Below, in pieces: positions 42,702-51,615 of a DNA stretch of 64,000 bases. Within the stretch, counting starts at the first letter, position 1. The number at the start of each line of letters is the position of its first letter. The DNA is from Methanoculleus receptaculi. GTDB lineage: Archaea; Halobacteriota; Methanomicrobia; Methanomicrobiales; Methanoculleaceae. The stretch covers positions 1,116,001 to 1,180,000 of the forward strand of contig NZ_CP137642.1 in assembly GCF_033472595.1 (NCBI RefSeq). Reading direction: 5' to 3'. The notes beneath the pieces were generated by a model. The model was not told where the DNA came from. It ran no database searches and saw only the letters and a list, made by a program, of their open reading frames with translations. A program made the position numbers and the translations under genes.

Positions 42702-42985
42702 GGATACATCACCTCAGCCAGGTACTCTTCTCCATCCCCTATTTGAGCGCATTGAGCTCCCCGGTTAGATCAATAAACCGACTGTTGCCAGAAAGACGAG
42801 ATGGGTTCTTCAACCTCTACGTAAATGGGAGGTTGGGGTGCTCGAAATAAAGGGCGTTTGCCGGTGGCATGCAGGAGACAGGGGCGTGGGGGCGTGCCGC
42901 CCCTCACGGGCGGTTCCCCATCGATAGGGTGCCCTGGAGGTTATCCTCTCTCTCTGACGATTCTGTGAAACCGCTTCCCGAGATC
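42702..42985. other. intergenic stretch with hairpin and repeat fragments
   Basis: CAACCTC (42811-42817) pairs with GAGGTTG (42829-42835) in a hairpin downstream of the P-type ATPase gene. Around 42895-42925, GGGCGGTTCCCCATCGATAG is a reverse fragment of the dispersed repeat's TCTATGGxGAATC core. No gene is seen. Confidence 0.5.
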
Positions 42986-44980
42986 TCATCTTCCGGCACG
43001 GCCATCGGGCCAATCGCCGGAGGCCTGCCTGCCTGCACCACCCGGCCGGCCTACCCGGAGAGCGTTTGCTATGACCGCAAGCGAGAGCCCCATATCCCCG
43101 ACCGCCACCGCCATCCAGAGTGAGACCAGACCGAGTACGGCGAGCGCGGCGATCCCGAGTTTAACGACGACCGCCGATGTGACGTTCTGCCGGACGACAG
43201 AGACCGTCTTCTCCGAGAGCGCCACAAGGTAGGCAACACGTGAGATCTCATCCTCCATCACAACGATATCCGCAGCCTCTATCGCAGCATCCGAGCCTAT
43301 CGCCCCCATCGCCACGCCGACGTTTGCCCGGGCAAGCGCGGGGGCGTCGTTCACGCCGTCGCCGACCATGACCACGATGCCGTAACGCTCCATCAGCCGC
43401 TCGACCATCGCCACCTTCTCCTCGGGGAGGAGACCCGCATAACACTCATCGATCCCGATGCGCCGTGCCACCGCCATGCCGACGCGCTCGTTATCCCCCG
43501 TGAGCATCACCGTCCGGATCCCCCGCGCCCTGAGAGCGGCAACCGTTGCCTCTGCCTCCTCCTTGATGACGTCCGAGAGCGCTATAAGCCCGATAACCCC
43601 TGAGATTGTCCCGACAAGAACGACGGTCTTTCCCTCAGCCTCCAGCCGTTCATAGACCGATCGCCATTCACCGCTGGATGGTGCAGAGTTTCCAACCGTG
43701 TAGACGCTGCCGCCGATCCTTCCCCGAACACCCCTCCCCGCGGTCGAGACGAACTCCTCGACCTCATCCAGAACGATACCCTCCCTCCCGGCACGCCGTC
43801 TGATCGCCTCCGCGATCGGGTGGCCGGATCGGGATTCAAGCGACGCGGCGATGGCAAGCACCTCACCCTCCGGGACGCCAAACCCTATAACATCCTCCAC
43901 CTCAAGCCTCCCGGTTGTGAGCGTCCCGGTCTTGTCAAAGACCATCACCCTTGCGCGCCCCACAGCCTCCAGGGCGTCACGACCCTTGATCAGCACACCG
44001 TTATGCGCCGCGGTCGTGATCCCCGATACCATCGAGACCGGGGTGGATATGGCAAGCGCGCAGGGGCAGGCGATGACCAGCAGGACGAGCGCCCTGTAGA
44101 TCGCCTCAAGGAACGGCACGCCGAAAGCAACCGGAGGAACGATCATCAGGACCGCAGCGGCGAGTATCACACCCGGCGTGTAGTAGCGGGAGAACCGCTC
44201 GATGAACGTTTCCGTGGGGGAGGGGTGGGCCTGCGCCTCCTCGACCAGCGCCGCAACACGGGCTATGGTGCTCTCCTTCACCGGTTTTGTCACCCTGACC
44301 TCAAGGTAGCCCTCGATGCACTGCGTTCCAGCGTATACATCGTCCCCCGCGCCCTTCGCCACCGGAACGCTCTCGCCGGTGATAGCCGCCTGGTCGACGG
44401 AGGAGCCCCCGGCAACGACGACCCCATCGAGCGGGATGATATCCCCCGGTCTCACGATCACGGTCTCGCCAACACCAACCTCCTCAACGCCGACCGTCAC
44501 CTCGGTACCGTCCCGCCTCACCCTGGCCGTCGGTGGCGCCAGGTGGAGGAGCGAGGCTATCGAGCGTTCAGCCCTCCCCGCGGCGTACTCCTCCAGGAAC
44601 TCGGCGATGGCATAGAGGTAGAGCACGGTCGCCCCTTCGGCAGGATTGCCTATCAAAAACGCGCCCGCTGCGGCGATGGCGACGAGCACGGCGATGCTGA
44701 ACCGGAACCGGATGAGAGAGACCGCCGCCGTCTTGAGGAGATCGCGGCCGGATACGACCGCTGCAGCGAGCAGCAGCAGGTTTCCGGCAAGCGTCCATGT
44801 GGTGGCATAGACGGCAAGTATCCCGAAGAGGAGGAGGAGACCCGCGACGATGAAGACCGCGATCTCCCGGCGGTCGAGAACCGGGCCGCAGGTCGCGCAG
44901 ACCCCCTCGCGGCAGATGCTGCAGGACGCTGACGCCTCACGCGCCATCGAGGCCACCTCCGCCATGACCCCATCGCGCAC
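42986..44980 (-). CDS. heavy-metal-transporting P1B-type ATPase (Zn/Cd-like)
   Basis: A 664-residue membrane pump. The N-terminus has a small cysteine cluster (CSICREGVCATC) instead of a full HMA domain. The actuator motif is AITGESVPV, the metal-binding CPC is in LVIACPCALAIS, the phosphorylated aspartate is in FDKTGTLTT, and the hinge is MVGDGVNDAPAL. CPC plus the HP motif (SGHPIAEA) places it in the metal-exporting P1B group; metal choice is uncertain. The last 15 or so residues and the stop codon lie in DNA that matches the dispersed repeat (42995-43018). Start ATG 44980 or 44965. Confidence 0.92.
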   Translation of the reverse strand: MRDGVMAEVASMAREASASCSICREGVCATCGPVLDRREIAVFIVAGLLLLFGILAVYATTWTLAGNLLLLAAAVVSGRDLLKTAAVSLIRFRFSIAVLVAIAAAGAFLIGNPAEGATVLYLYAIAEFLEEYAAGRAERSIASLLHLAPPTARVRRDGTEVTVGVEEVGVGETVIVRPGDIIPLDGVVVAGGSSVDQAAITGESVPVAKGAGDDVYAGTQCIEGYLEVRVTKPVKESTIARVAALVEEAQAHPSPTETFIERFSRYYTPGVILAAAVLMIVPPVAFGVPFLEAIYRALVLLVIACPCALAISTPVSMVSGITTAAHNGVLIKGRDALEAVGRARVMVFDKTGTLTTGRLEVEDVIGFGVPEGEVLAIAASLESRSGHPIAEAIRRRAGREGIVLDEVEEFVSTAGRGVRGRIGGSVYTVGNSAPSSGEWRSVYERLEAEGKTVVLVGTISGVIGLIALSDVIKEEAEATVAALRARGIRTVMLTGDNERVGMAVARRIGIDECYAGLLPEEKVAMVERLMERYGIVVMVGDGVNDAPALARANVGVAMGAIGSDAAIEAADIVVMEDEISRVAYLVALSEKTVSVVRQNVTSAVVVKLGIAALAVLGLVSLWMAVAVGDMGLSLAVIANALRVGRPGGAGRQASGDWPDGRAGR
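42995..43018 (+). repeat. dispersed-repeat fragment inside the ATPase gene end
   Basis: GGCACGGCCATCGGGCCAAT plus CGCC matches 41707-41730 at 22 of 24 positions. It encodes, in reverse, part of the SGDWPDGRA tail of the ATPase. Confidence 0.6.
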
Positions 44981-45091
44981 CGAACCGCTGCATGGTTACC
45001 CTATCTTCTGTATCACAGCCGTAAAGTATGATTCGAAGGGTGTGCCCCAAAAGGTCTGTTTTTTCACCGGCCGCACCATAACCCTCCAGGG

Positions 45092-45751
45092 ATGGCAGAC
45101 GAGATGGAGATTATAAGATCGGCGCTCCGGAGGGCACGTGAAGACGGGGCGGACGCGGCCGGCGCTCTGCCGGCCGCAAACCTCCTTGACTGCCCCTCGG
45201 CGGCCGCGGACGGATGGCGGGGAGCGCGGGACGAACGGGGGGCCTATATCGTCATTGGCCTCTACCACGACCCCGGAAAACCCGAACTCGACCTCTGGGA
45301 ACCGGGTCGGGGGACGCCCGGGGATCGGATCCTGGCGGGGATCGGGAAGGACGTTGTCCGCTGGTTGCAGGAGACCCACGGCACCAGCGCACGTCTCATC
45401 CCCTACCAGATAGAGGATGGCGGGATCTACCTCAAAGACGCGGCCTGCCTCGCCGGAATCGGGCGGATGGGCAGGAACAACCTTGTCATCGTCCCCAGTT
45501 ACGGCCCCAGGGTGCGGTTCCGGGCGGTATGGGCCGACCTGGACTGCCCGGAACCGGATCGTCCCTGGGCCGAAGACCCTTGCAGAGACTGCCCGGGCTG
45601 CTGCATCAGCGCCTGTCCGATGGATGCCTTCGCTTCCGGCCGGTATGACCGGGAGCGGTGCATGGCGCGGATGAACGCCGACAAAGCCTCAGGGAGGGGG
45701 CGGATCGATCACTGCCGGGCGTGCGAACTCGCCTGCAGGAAAGGGTTATGA
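45092..45751 (+). CDS. QueG-like double-cluster ferredoxin protein
   Basis: A 219-residue protein resembling the iron-sulfur half of epoxyqueuosine reductase. The central part has YLKDAACLAGIGRMGRNNLV. The C-terminal half has CRDCPGCCISACPMDA and then CMARM ... HCRACELACRKG, enough cysteines for two 4Fe-4S clusters. It is much shorter than QueG (about 350 residues) and lacks the N-terminal cobalamin-domain features I would expect, so the reaction is unknown. It is divergent from the P-type ATPase and converges on the peroxiredoxin gene with a six-base overlap. Confidence 0.8.
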   Translation: MADEMEIIRSALRRAREDGADAAGALPAANLLDCPSAAADGWRGARDERGAYIVIGLYHDPGKPELDLWEPGRGTPGDRILAGIGKDVVRWLQETHGTSARLIPYQIEDGGIYLKDAACLAGIGRMGRNNLVIVPSYGPRVRFRAVWADLDCPEPDRPWAEDPCRDCPGCCISACPMDAFASGRYDRERCMARMNADKASGRGRIDHCRACELACRKGL

Positions 45752-46234
45752 GGCGGCGGACGATGCCGCCAGCTCCTCAAGTTTTGCCTTCACCTCGTCA
45801 ACGTGCCCATCCACCTTCACGTTCCTCCAGACTGCAGCGATCTTTCCCTCGGGATCGATGATGAAGGTGCTCCGGTCGACACCCTCATACTCCCTGCCGC
45901 AACGCTTCTTCCTGACCCAGGCGCCGTATGCCGCGATCACGTCGTGGTCGGGGTTGGATAGGAGATGAACGGAGAGGTTGTGCTTCTCGGCAAACCGTTT
46001 GTGGCTCCGCGGCGGGTCCGGGCTGATACCTATAACCCTGGCGTTCAGGCGTTCAAACTCCTCCATCTCCTCTGTGAACGACCTGGCTTCCAGGGTGCAG
46101 GCCGATGTGTTGTCCTTCGGGTAGAAGTAGACCACCACATAGGCGCCCCGCATATCCTGGAGCGATACGGGCTGGTCGTCAGCATCCGGGAGGGTGAAGT
46201 CGGGCGCCGCCATGCCGGGTGAGAGTTCTGCCAT
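45746..46234 (-). CDS. bcp: thiol peroxidase, BCP/PrxQ-type peroxiredoxin
   Basis: A 162-residue peroxidase that reduces hydrogen and alkyl peroxides with electrons from thioredoxin. The peroxidatic cysteine is in [13 protein letters not shown]; the usual BCP motif has a second cysteine five residues later, and here that position is not cysteine, so it acts as a one-cysteine type or resolves elsewhere (KKRCGREY has a distant cysteine). [14 protein letters not shown] at the C-terminus is typical. The start ATG 46234 (MAELSPG) gives the family length. Confidence 0.93.
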   Translation of the reverse strand: MAELSPGMAAPDFTLPDADDQPVSLQDMRGAYVVVYFYPKDNTSACTLEARSFTEEMEEFERLNARVIGISPDPPRSHKRFAEKHNLSVHLLSNPDHDVIAAYGAWVRKKRCGREYEGVDRSTFIIDPEGKIAAVWRNVKVDGHVDEVKAKLEELAASSAAS

Positions 46235-46447
46235 AGCAGTGAGAGATACCCTTGAGGATATAAGAATATCCCGGAACATATTATACACACGGCGGGGTCA
46301 TCGAATCTCCCGCTTTATAGCCTCAATGACCTCCTTCTCGTCAACTGCAGCCTCCTTGAGGCAACAGCGGCAGGCAGAGAGAGCGCTCTCATCCGGATCG
46401 GCCAGAGACCGCAACCCTCTTTTGTCTGGATTCTACGAACTCTTATC

Positions 46448-46885
46448 ATGGATAGGATCGAGCGGTACCGCGGTTGCCTGCTCGGCCTGGCCGTCGGTGA
46501 CGCCCTCGGTGCGCTACTCACCGCTGGCGGGCTACTGGGAGGAGCACCCGCTTGCCGTTGAGATCGATGAGGTCGCAGGGGGGTCGTTCTACTACAGGGA
46601 GCCCCCGGCAATCCGGGGGCGCGGTTACGTTGCAGCCTCGCTTGAAGCAGCACTCTGGGCGTTCTCCCGGGCAGCACCTTTGAGGAGGGCCCTCTCATGG
46701 CGGTGAACCTGGGGGAGGATGCAGATGCCACGGGAGCCATCTACGGCCAGATTGCCGGCGCATACTACGGCGTCTCCGCGATACCGGTGGACTGGCTGGC
46801 CTCTCTTGCAAAACGCAGCCTCATAGAGTTTTATGCCGATGAACTCCTGCGCTGCAGTGGGACCGGCGCAGCGGAGTCCCCGTGA
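46448..46885 (+). pseudogene. ADP-ribosylglycohydrolase (DraG-like) pseudogene
   Basis: Three pieces of the DraG family lie in different frames. From ATG 46448 comes [20 protein letters not shown]. About 46,560-46,675 encodes [20 protein letters not shown] in another frame. From about 46,672 the frame shifts and reads [20 protein letters not shown] then [18 protein letters not shown] to the stop at 46885. The central third, including most metal ligands, is missing. So at least one large deletion and a one-base frameshift have inactivated it. Confidence 0.8.
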
Positions 46886-46897
46886 GACCGCCGATCA

Positions 46898-47227
46898 TCA
46901 CGCATCCGAACAGAGTTTCAGCCCCACTATCCCGGCAACGATCAGGAGGATGCAGAGGAGGCGGAGAGCGCTCCGCGACTCGCCGAAGAGCACCAGCCCC
47001 GCGATGACCGTTCCCACCGCGCCGATACCTGTCCAGACGGCGTAGGCTGTCCCCAGAGGAAGCCCGGTGAGCGATCGCGATAGAAGGTAGATGCTGCCCC
47101 CCATCAGGACGAGGGTTGCCGCCGACGGCCAGACTCTGGTGAAACCCTCGGTGTACTTCAGCCCGATCGCCCATCCGGCCTCCAGTATCCCGGCAAAGAA
47201 GAGGGTTATCCACACTCCGTTCTGCAT
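46898..47227 (-). CDS. small multidrug resistance exporter, Gdx/SugE subtype
   Basis: A 109-residue, four-helix membrane protein acting as an antiparallel dimer with proton exchange. The conserved glutamate is in [20 protein letters not shown], and the signature [16 protein letters not shown] is that of SugE/Gdx, a subgroup that exports guanidinium. No guanidine riboswitch (ykkC type) is seen upstream; an AAGATATATC box A lies near 47255. Specificity is inferred from the subgroup motif. Confidence 0.9.
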   Translation of the reverse strand: MQNGVWITLFFAGILEAGWAIGLKYTEGFTRVWPSAATLVLMGGSIYLLSRSLTGLPLGTAYAVWTGIGAVGTVIAGLVLFGESRSALRLLCILLIVAGIVGLKLCSDA

Positions 47228-47364
47228 GATGTCCTGGATAATCTGGTTCTAACAGCGATATATCTTACCCGCATGGGCGTGCAAGGCCGGCTACACGGGA
47301 GAAAAGAGTCAGGATCACGTTCGACCCGGCGGCCGTCTCCGGGGACGCAGATGAGACGGGAGAG

Positions 47365-47817
47365 TCACTGCTCGATCTTTTTTATGTGCTCGATCGCGCT
47401 CTCCGCCACCTTCTCCCGGCCCTGGAGTTCTGCGACGTCCCGTATCGCCTCGAGCACGTGGACAGAGTCTTCAAGGAAACTCAGGATATCAGCAGGGTAG
47501 AGATCGATCCCGTATTCTTCAAGGAGGTGGGCGCTGATCTGGCGGTGGTCAAGCCCCATCTCCCGGAGTTCGATGATCGTCAGGGTGAACTTGCGCTCCG
47601 GGCAGCCGCAGTATGGTGCGTTCTTGCATTTGCAGTCCATAAAGTTGCGAAAGATTGCCAACAGGTTCTCCTGCATCCGCCGGTCGAGGTTCTCGAAGTT
47701 TACACCGCGTCCGACCGCCTCAAGGAAACCACCCGAGAAGACATGGTCGGGCAGGCGGAACCCCGCTGCCCGCTCAAGTTTTCGTGCCGCCCGAAAACGG
47801 GCCTTATCTGCGATCAC
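47365..47817 (-). CDS. uncharacterised archaeal protein with a Cys-rich segment
   Basis: A 150-residue, mostly helical protein. Residues about 60-75 (MDCKCKNAPYCGCPERKF) hold four or five cysteines that could bind a metal, flanked by helices. The C-terminal half (LDHRQISAHLLEEYGIDLYP) has a helix-turn-helix look. It resembles small accessory proteins with zinc-binding helices, but I do not recognise the family. It is coupled to the upstream DUF2150 gene through a four-base ATGA overlap, so the two probably work together. Confidence 0.75.
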   Translation of the reverse strand: MIADKARFRAARKLERAAGFRLPDHVFSGGFLEAVGRGVNFENLDRRMQENLLAIFRNFMDCKCKNAPYCGCPERKFTLTIIELREMGLDHRQISAHLLEEYGIDLYPADILSFLEDSVHVLEAIRDVAELQGREKVAESAIEHIKKIEQ

Positions 47818-48452
47818 ACCACTTCTCCAGGCTCCTCGTCGAACTTTGCAAGCGATTTCATGGCGTTGCTCATCGTCTCGATCTCGACCAGCCAGTCATC
47901 GAAGAGGCTCAGGTTCTCTGCGTCGTCCTTGATGTACTTCGCGCAGCAGGTGGCGCCGTCGATGACTGCGGCCCCGATGTTGGCCGCAATCTCAAGCGCC
48001 TCATCGAGGTCCGTATCACCGATGACCCTGCCTTTCTTCACAAGCGTCTTTATATCCCCATCAAACCCACCGTCGAGATACTTCCGGCAGGCTGTGAAGA
48101 GCACGATCAGGCTCAACTGGAGCGATCCAACGAGATCCTCGAGTCTCCCCTCCGGCAGCCCGGTCATGACGAGCATCTCCACCTCATCGAGTTTATTTAT
48201 GGCCTCCTCTTTTGTTAACCGGCCGTTCTGGTAGAGGCGGATGATCTTTAAGACAGAGAGTGTGAGATCCTCGGCAAAACTGTAGAGGAGTTTTTCGCCC
48301 TCCGAGACCTCTTCGCCATCTGCGGGTTCAAAACTTGCATCCTCAAGCCTCCTGATCCAGTTGTCCCAGCGTTCCTGGTTGTAAAAAATATAGAAGAGTT
48401 TCACCGGCTCTGCCTCTTTAGCAGCCGTTTTCTTCGCCGATTTTTTTGCCAT
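47814..48452 (-). CDS. DUF2150 family protein
   Basis: A 212-residue acidic helical protein with a lysine-rich N-terminus (MAKKSAKKTAAKEAE). The YIFYNQERWDNWIRRLEDAS segment and long helices (GDTDLDEALEIAANIGAAVI) match the archaeal DUF2150 family, whose function is unknown. The next gene in the operon encodes a cysteine-containing protein. No membrane segment or catalytic motif is seen. Confidence 0.8.
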   Translation of the reverse strand: MAKKSAKKTAAKEAEPVKLFYIFYNQERWDNWIRRLEDASFEPADGEEVSEGEKLLYSFAEDLTLSVLKIIRLYQNGRLTKEEAINKLDEVEMLVMTGLPEGRLEDLVGSLQLSLIVLFTACRKYLDGGFDGDIKTLVKKGRVIGDTDLDEALEIAANIGAAVIDGATCCAKYIKDDAENLSLFDDWLVEIETMSNAMKSLAKFDEEPGEVV

Positions 48453-48928
48453 ACCAGTACCTTCGGAGCGCCTCTTTTAAAAACCATTTGTTCCCTCTGC
48501 AGGAAACAAGCGGCCGTCAAATCCCTGGCGCATCAACGATCTGGCTCATAAACTCTTCTCTCTTTTCCGGTATTATGCGCGCCTCTGGCGCATCTTGCCA
48601 GTTTATCTGGTTTTTACCGGAGATACAATTTGCTCTCAAGGCTCGAGGTATCGTCTCTATGAGAGGGTGGGGGATGAGGTGGAAGATTCTAATTATGCAG
48701 AGTGAGGGGGTGGGGGAGGGATCTTGCGTGGTCGCTGAAAGTTGCCATCAAACCAGTGAGGGCATTGGATCGATGGCCTCCTCGGGAGAGTCATACTTGG
48801 GAACGGGAATTTTTCTTTCAGTCTTTCTTATACTCTATCTCATCGGGAATCTGACCTGATGAGCATAAGGCACCCCCCCGGTATAACGGCCCGTCTCCAG
48901 CGTCTAGCCGGGGGGCTGAGGACTTATT
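48453..48928. other. gene-free stretch with duplicated block
   Basis: Contains one copy of the 156-bp block (48625-48780) and, at 48868-48912, a stem of CCCCCCGG with CCGGGGGG around a 27-base loop just before the HEAT-repeat gene. Small reading frames across the block are not protein-like. Confidence 0.6.
48625..48780 (+). repeat. duplicated intergenic block, copy A (156 bp)
   Basis: Matches 58677-58833 along its whole length with only about a dozen differences. Landmarks are ACAATTTG, CGAGGTATCGTCTCTATGAG, ATTATGCAGAGTGAGGGGG, TTGCGTGGTCGCTGAAAGTT and CATCAAACCAGTGAGGGCAT. Confidence 0.85.
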
Positions 48929-48988
48929 ATGCGGCCGCTGCAACGTATGATCGAGGAAGGCCTCATACACGAGGGATGTGAGAGAACC

Positions 48989-49516
48989 ATGACTCTGAAG
49001 AATGTCTCACCCGGAGGCGATCGTCTGGATAGCCAGATAAAGAAACTCATCTCGATGCTCTCAGACCCGGAGAAGGGGGTGCGAGAGGAGGCGATGCGCG
49101 GGTTTGTGGCTATCGGAAGACCGGCCGTGCCTGCCTGCATCGCTCTGCTGGAGAGCACTGACTGGAAGGTGCGTTACCGTGCGGCCGAGGCGCTCGGGTT
49201 GATCGGCGGGCATGAAGCGTATGACCCTCTTCTCTTTGCCCTGCAGGACGGCAGGGACCACGTCCGCTACATGGCGGCAAAAGGGCTCGGGCTGATCGGC
49301 GACCCCCGGGCGGTCGCCAGCCTTGCAGCCCTTCAGCGTGACGAGAACGAGTTTGTGCGGCGGAGCGCCGCCCGCTCCCTCGGTCAGATCGGTGGCGGGG
49401 AGGCGATCAGGGCGCTGCGCCTGGTCCTCGATACCGAGAGCGTGGAGGCTGTCCGCGCGGCCATCGTTGAGGCGCTCAGGGATGCCGGGCACCAGGCAGG
49501 GGTTTCGCGACGATGA
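48989..49516 (+). CDS. HEAT-repeat protein
   Basis: About 175 residues from ATG 48989 (an in-frame ATG at 48929 would add 20). After a short polar lead it consists of four or five HEAT/PBS-type repeats with the pattern VRYRAAEALGLIG, VRYMAAKGLGLIGDPRAV, VRRSAARSLGQIGGGEAI and VRAAIVEALRDAG. These build an alpha-solenoid used for protein binding; related repeats occur in phycobilin lyase-like proteins. The 3' end overlaps the convergent phosphatase gene by 41 bases. Confidence 0.85.
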   Translation: MTLKNVSPGGDRLDSQIKKLISMLSDPEKGVREEAMRGFVAIGRPAVPACIALLESTDWKVRYRAAEALGLIGGHEAYDPLLFALQDGRDHVRYMAAKGLGLIGDPRAVASLAALQRDENEFVRRSAARSLGQIGGGEAIRALRLVLDTESVEAVRAAIVEALRDAGHQAGVSRR

Positions 49517-50219
49517 CCGTTATGTTATCGGTGCTTGCGGCTTCCCTGGCAGCATCGATCAGTTTCCGGCACGCTGTATCCGGATCGTTTGCCCTCACGA
49601 TCTGCTGGATGAGATCCCCCGGGACGTAGTCGTGAAGCCCGTCAGAACTGAGCAGCAGGACTGACCCGGGAGAGAGTTCCCTCTCGTCGAGATCCACCAC
49701 TACACGGGCTTCCAGGCCGAGCGCCCTGGTCAGGATGTTCTTTGCCGGGTGATAGAACGCCTCTGCCGGAGATATCATCCCTGCGTCCACGAGGCTCTGG
49801 ACGTAGGTATGATCCCGGGTGTGCCAGACTGAGGATGATGTTATGATATACGTCCTGCTGTCGCCGACAGTGCCGATCCAGCACCTGCCCGCATCTCCCA
49901 CAATCGCCACCGAAAGCGTCGTCCCGGCGTTCAGACCACGTTCACGGTTGAAAGCAAAGATCGCGGTATTTATCCGCCGGAACGCACGTTTGAGCGCCTC
50001 CGCAGGATCAAACGCAGAGAGTTCTTCGCTGACGACCTCTTCCAGGACCTCGACCGCCATCCTGCTTGCGACATCCCCGCAGGCGTGCCCCCCGAGGCCG
50101 TCTGCGATGGCAAAGAGATGGTAGCCGCTCACCCTGCCGGCGAAACAGGCATCCTCGTTCCGCTCCCGCATACCGATATCGGTCATCGCCGCATACCGGA
50201 GCCAGCCCTCGTCTTTCAC
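49476..50219 (-). CDS. PP2C-family serine/threonine phosphatase
   Basis: A 247-residue metal-dependent phosphatase. Motifs are DIGMRERNEDA, FAIADGLGGHACGD with two metal-binding aspartates, TVGDSRTYII, LLLSSDGLHDYV and ASTDNITVIV. It is the minimal bacterial Stp1-like form. No partner kinase or FHA gene is in the window. The overlap of its 3' end with the HEAT-repeat gene suggests the two transcripts could interfere. Confidence 0.92.
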   Translation of the reverse strand: MKDEGWLRYAAMTDIGMRERNEDACFAGRVSGYHLFAIADGLGGHACGDVASRMAVEVLEEVVSEELSAFDPAEALKRAFRRINTAIFAFNRERGLNAGTTLSVAIVGDAGRCWIGTVGDSRTYIITSSSVWHTRDHTYVQSLVDAGMISPAEAFYHPAKNILTRALGLEARVVVDLDERELSPGSVLLLSSDGLHDYVPGDLIQQIVRANDPDTACRKLIDAAREAASTDNITVIVAKPLPGARHP

Positions 50220-50275
50220 CTCTAATCGAGAGTATAATCTTCCCGTTCAACCAGATAGTCTTTTTGCGGCTCCTC

Positions 50276-51217
50276 TCAGAAGATCCCGCGATAAAGACCG
50301 TTCTCCCGCGCAGATCGGAGAGCATAGGCATACTCCTCAGCGGTGATCGGACGCCGCAGCACTGCAAACTCAGGGTTTAGCCTGTCCTGCAGCACTCTCC
50401 CTGCCGGGCGGTACTGGGCCATGATGTTCACATAGGAGTCACGCGACAACTCCAGGGCGATGAACTCCATAACGATCTCGCTGTTTGCAAGGTTCGCCGG
50501 GAGCACAAGGTGCCGGATTATCATGCCCCTGAGAGCGATACCGTCCTCGATCACCAGGTCGCCGACCTGGCGGTGCATCTCCTTTAATGCAGCCTTCATG
50601 CTGGCGGTGTAGTTCGGCGCGTGCGAGAGCGCCAGCGCCACATCGTCCCGCCCGTATTTTGCATCCGGCATGTAGATATCTATGACACCCTCAAGGAGGC
50701 GCAGCGTCTCCACAGAGTCGTATCCACCGCTGTTGTAGACCAGCGTTATGCGCAGACCACGGCCGGCGGCTATGGTGACCGCCCGGAGGATCTGAGGGAC
50801 GACGTGTGTTGGCGTGACCAGGTTGATGTTGTGGCACCCCATCTCCTGCAACCGGAGCATGATCCCGGCGAGATCGTCGCAGGAGATGGCGTAACCGACC
50901 CCTCCCTGACTGATATCAAAGTTCTGGCAATAATCACACCGCATGCTGCAACCCGAAAAGAAGATCGTTCCAGACCCCCTCTGGCCGACAAGCGGCGGTT
51001 CTTCGCCAAAATGCGGGTTGTAACTTGCAACAACCGGGAGGCGCCCCGTCCGGCAGAACCCGGTCTCGCCCTCCAGGCGGTTCACATGGCACTCACGGGG
51101 GCAGAGAACGCAGTCGCGGAGCACCTCATGCGCCCTCTCTGCCCGCTCCTCCAGTTCGCCGCTGCGGTGGAGGCGCAGGTATCCGGGTGACTGCTCTGCT
51201 TCTGCCATGATACTCAT
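50276..51217 (-). CDS. radical SAM protein, PflA-like (COG1313/PflX type)
   Basis: A 313-residue radical SAM enzyme. The cluster motif is C-x3-C-x2-C in FSGCSMRCDYCQNFDIS. An extra N-terminal cysteine set (DCVLCPRECHVNR ... GFCRTG) suits an added iron-sulfur site, as in the PflX-like group. It looks like an activase but no glycyl-radical enzyme is nearby; the substrate is unknown. Start ATG 51217 or 51208. It follows the phosphatase by a 56-base gap in the same orientation. Confidence 0.85.
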   Translation of the reverse strand: MSIMAEAEQSPGYLRLHRSGELEERAERAHEVLRDCVLCPRECHVNRLEGETGFCRTGRLPVVASYNPHFGEEPPLVGQRGSGTIFFSGCSMRCDYCQNFDISQGGVGYAISCDDLAGIMLRLQEMGCHNINLVTPTHVVPQILRAVTIAAGRGLRITLVYNSGGYDSVETLRLLEGVIDIYMPDAKYGRDDVALALSHAPNYTASMKAALKEMHRQVGDLVIEDGIALRGMIIRHLVLPANLANSEIVMEFIALELSRDSYVNIMAQYRPAGRVLQDRLNPEFAVLRRPITAEEYAYALRSARENGLYRGIF

Positions 51218-51435
51218 CTTGTTGCCCGGCGGAAAGTAAGTTTACCGGCTGATGGTCTGAACCCCCTCAAACCAGTCTGCTCATGGTTTGATGCCCCGAA
51301 GTCCACCACCGCATTGAGACGTCTTTAGCGGCTGACCACCCACCTCCCGGCGCCAAACAGGATCTCCACCCGCCGCTTCTCTCCTCTGTGTCACCCGGAC
51401 ACCGTATCGATGGTGAATCGCCCCGTGAGGAACGG

Positions 51436-51615
51436 ATGAGACTGAGATCATATCCGAAGGTCTTTGTCGTATCGAAAGGAGAAACCTTTTGGGAGATCCA
51501 GCACGAGCGTGCCGATGCCACCGAGTGAAACAGGATGTGCGGCAAGCGCAGAGACCTGGACCACTACAACTGCAGACGCTGCCAGAGCCTTGCCCGGATC
51601 TACGGAATGGATTAA
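51436..51615 (+). CDS. one split or two tiny reading frames
   Basis: ATG 51436 opens a 30-codon frame (MRLRSYPKVFVVSKGETFWE then IQHERADATE) ending in TGA at 51526-51528. In the same frame ATG 51535 opens MCGKRRDLDHYNCRRCQSLA followed by RIYGMD and a stop. The second has a CxxC pair. They may be two small genes, or one short zinc-binding protein split by a nonsense codon. Neither matches a family I know. Confidence 0.3.

Noticed and set aside
47228-47300. Guanidine (ykkC-type) riboswitch before the Gdx/SugE-like exporter
   Set aside because: I saw none of the conserved ykkC motifs; only a box A-like run is present.
48640-48860. Small protein encoded across the 156-bp block
   Set aside because: Open in both copies only through short frames that end at different places; differences between copies show no bias to synonymous change.
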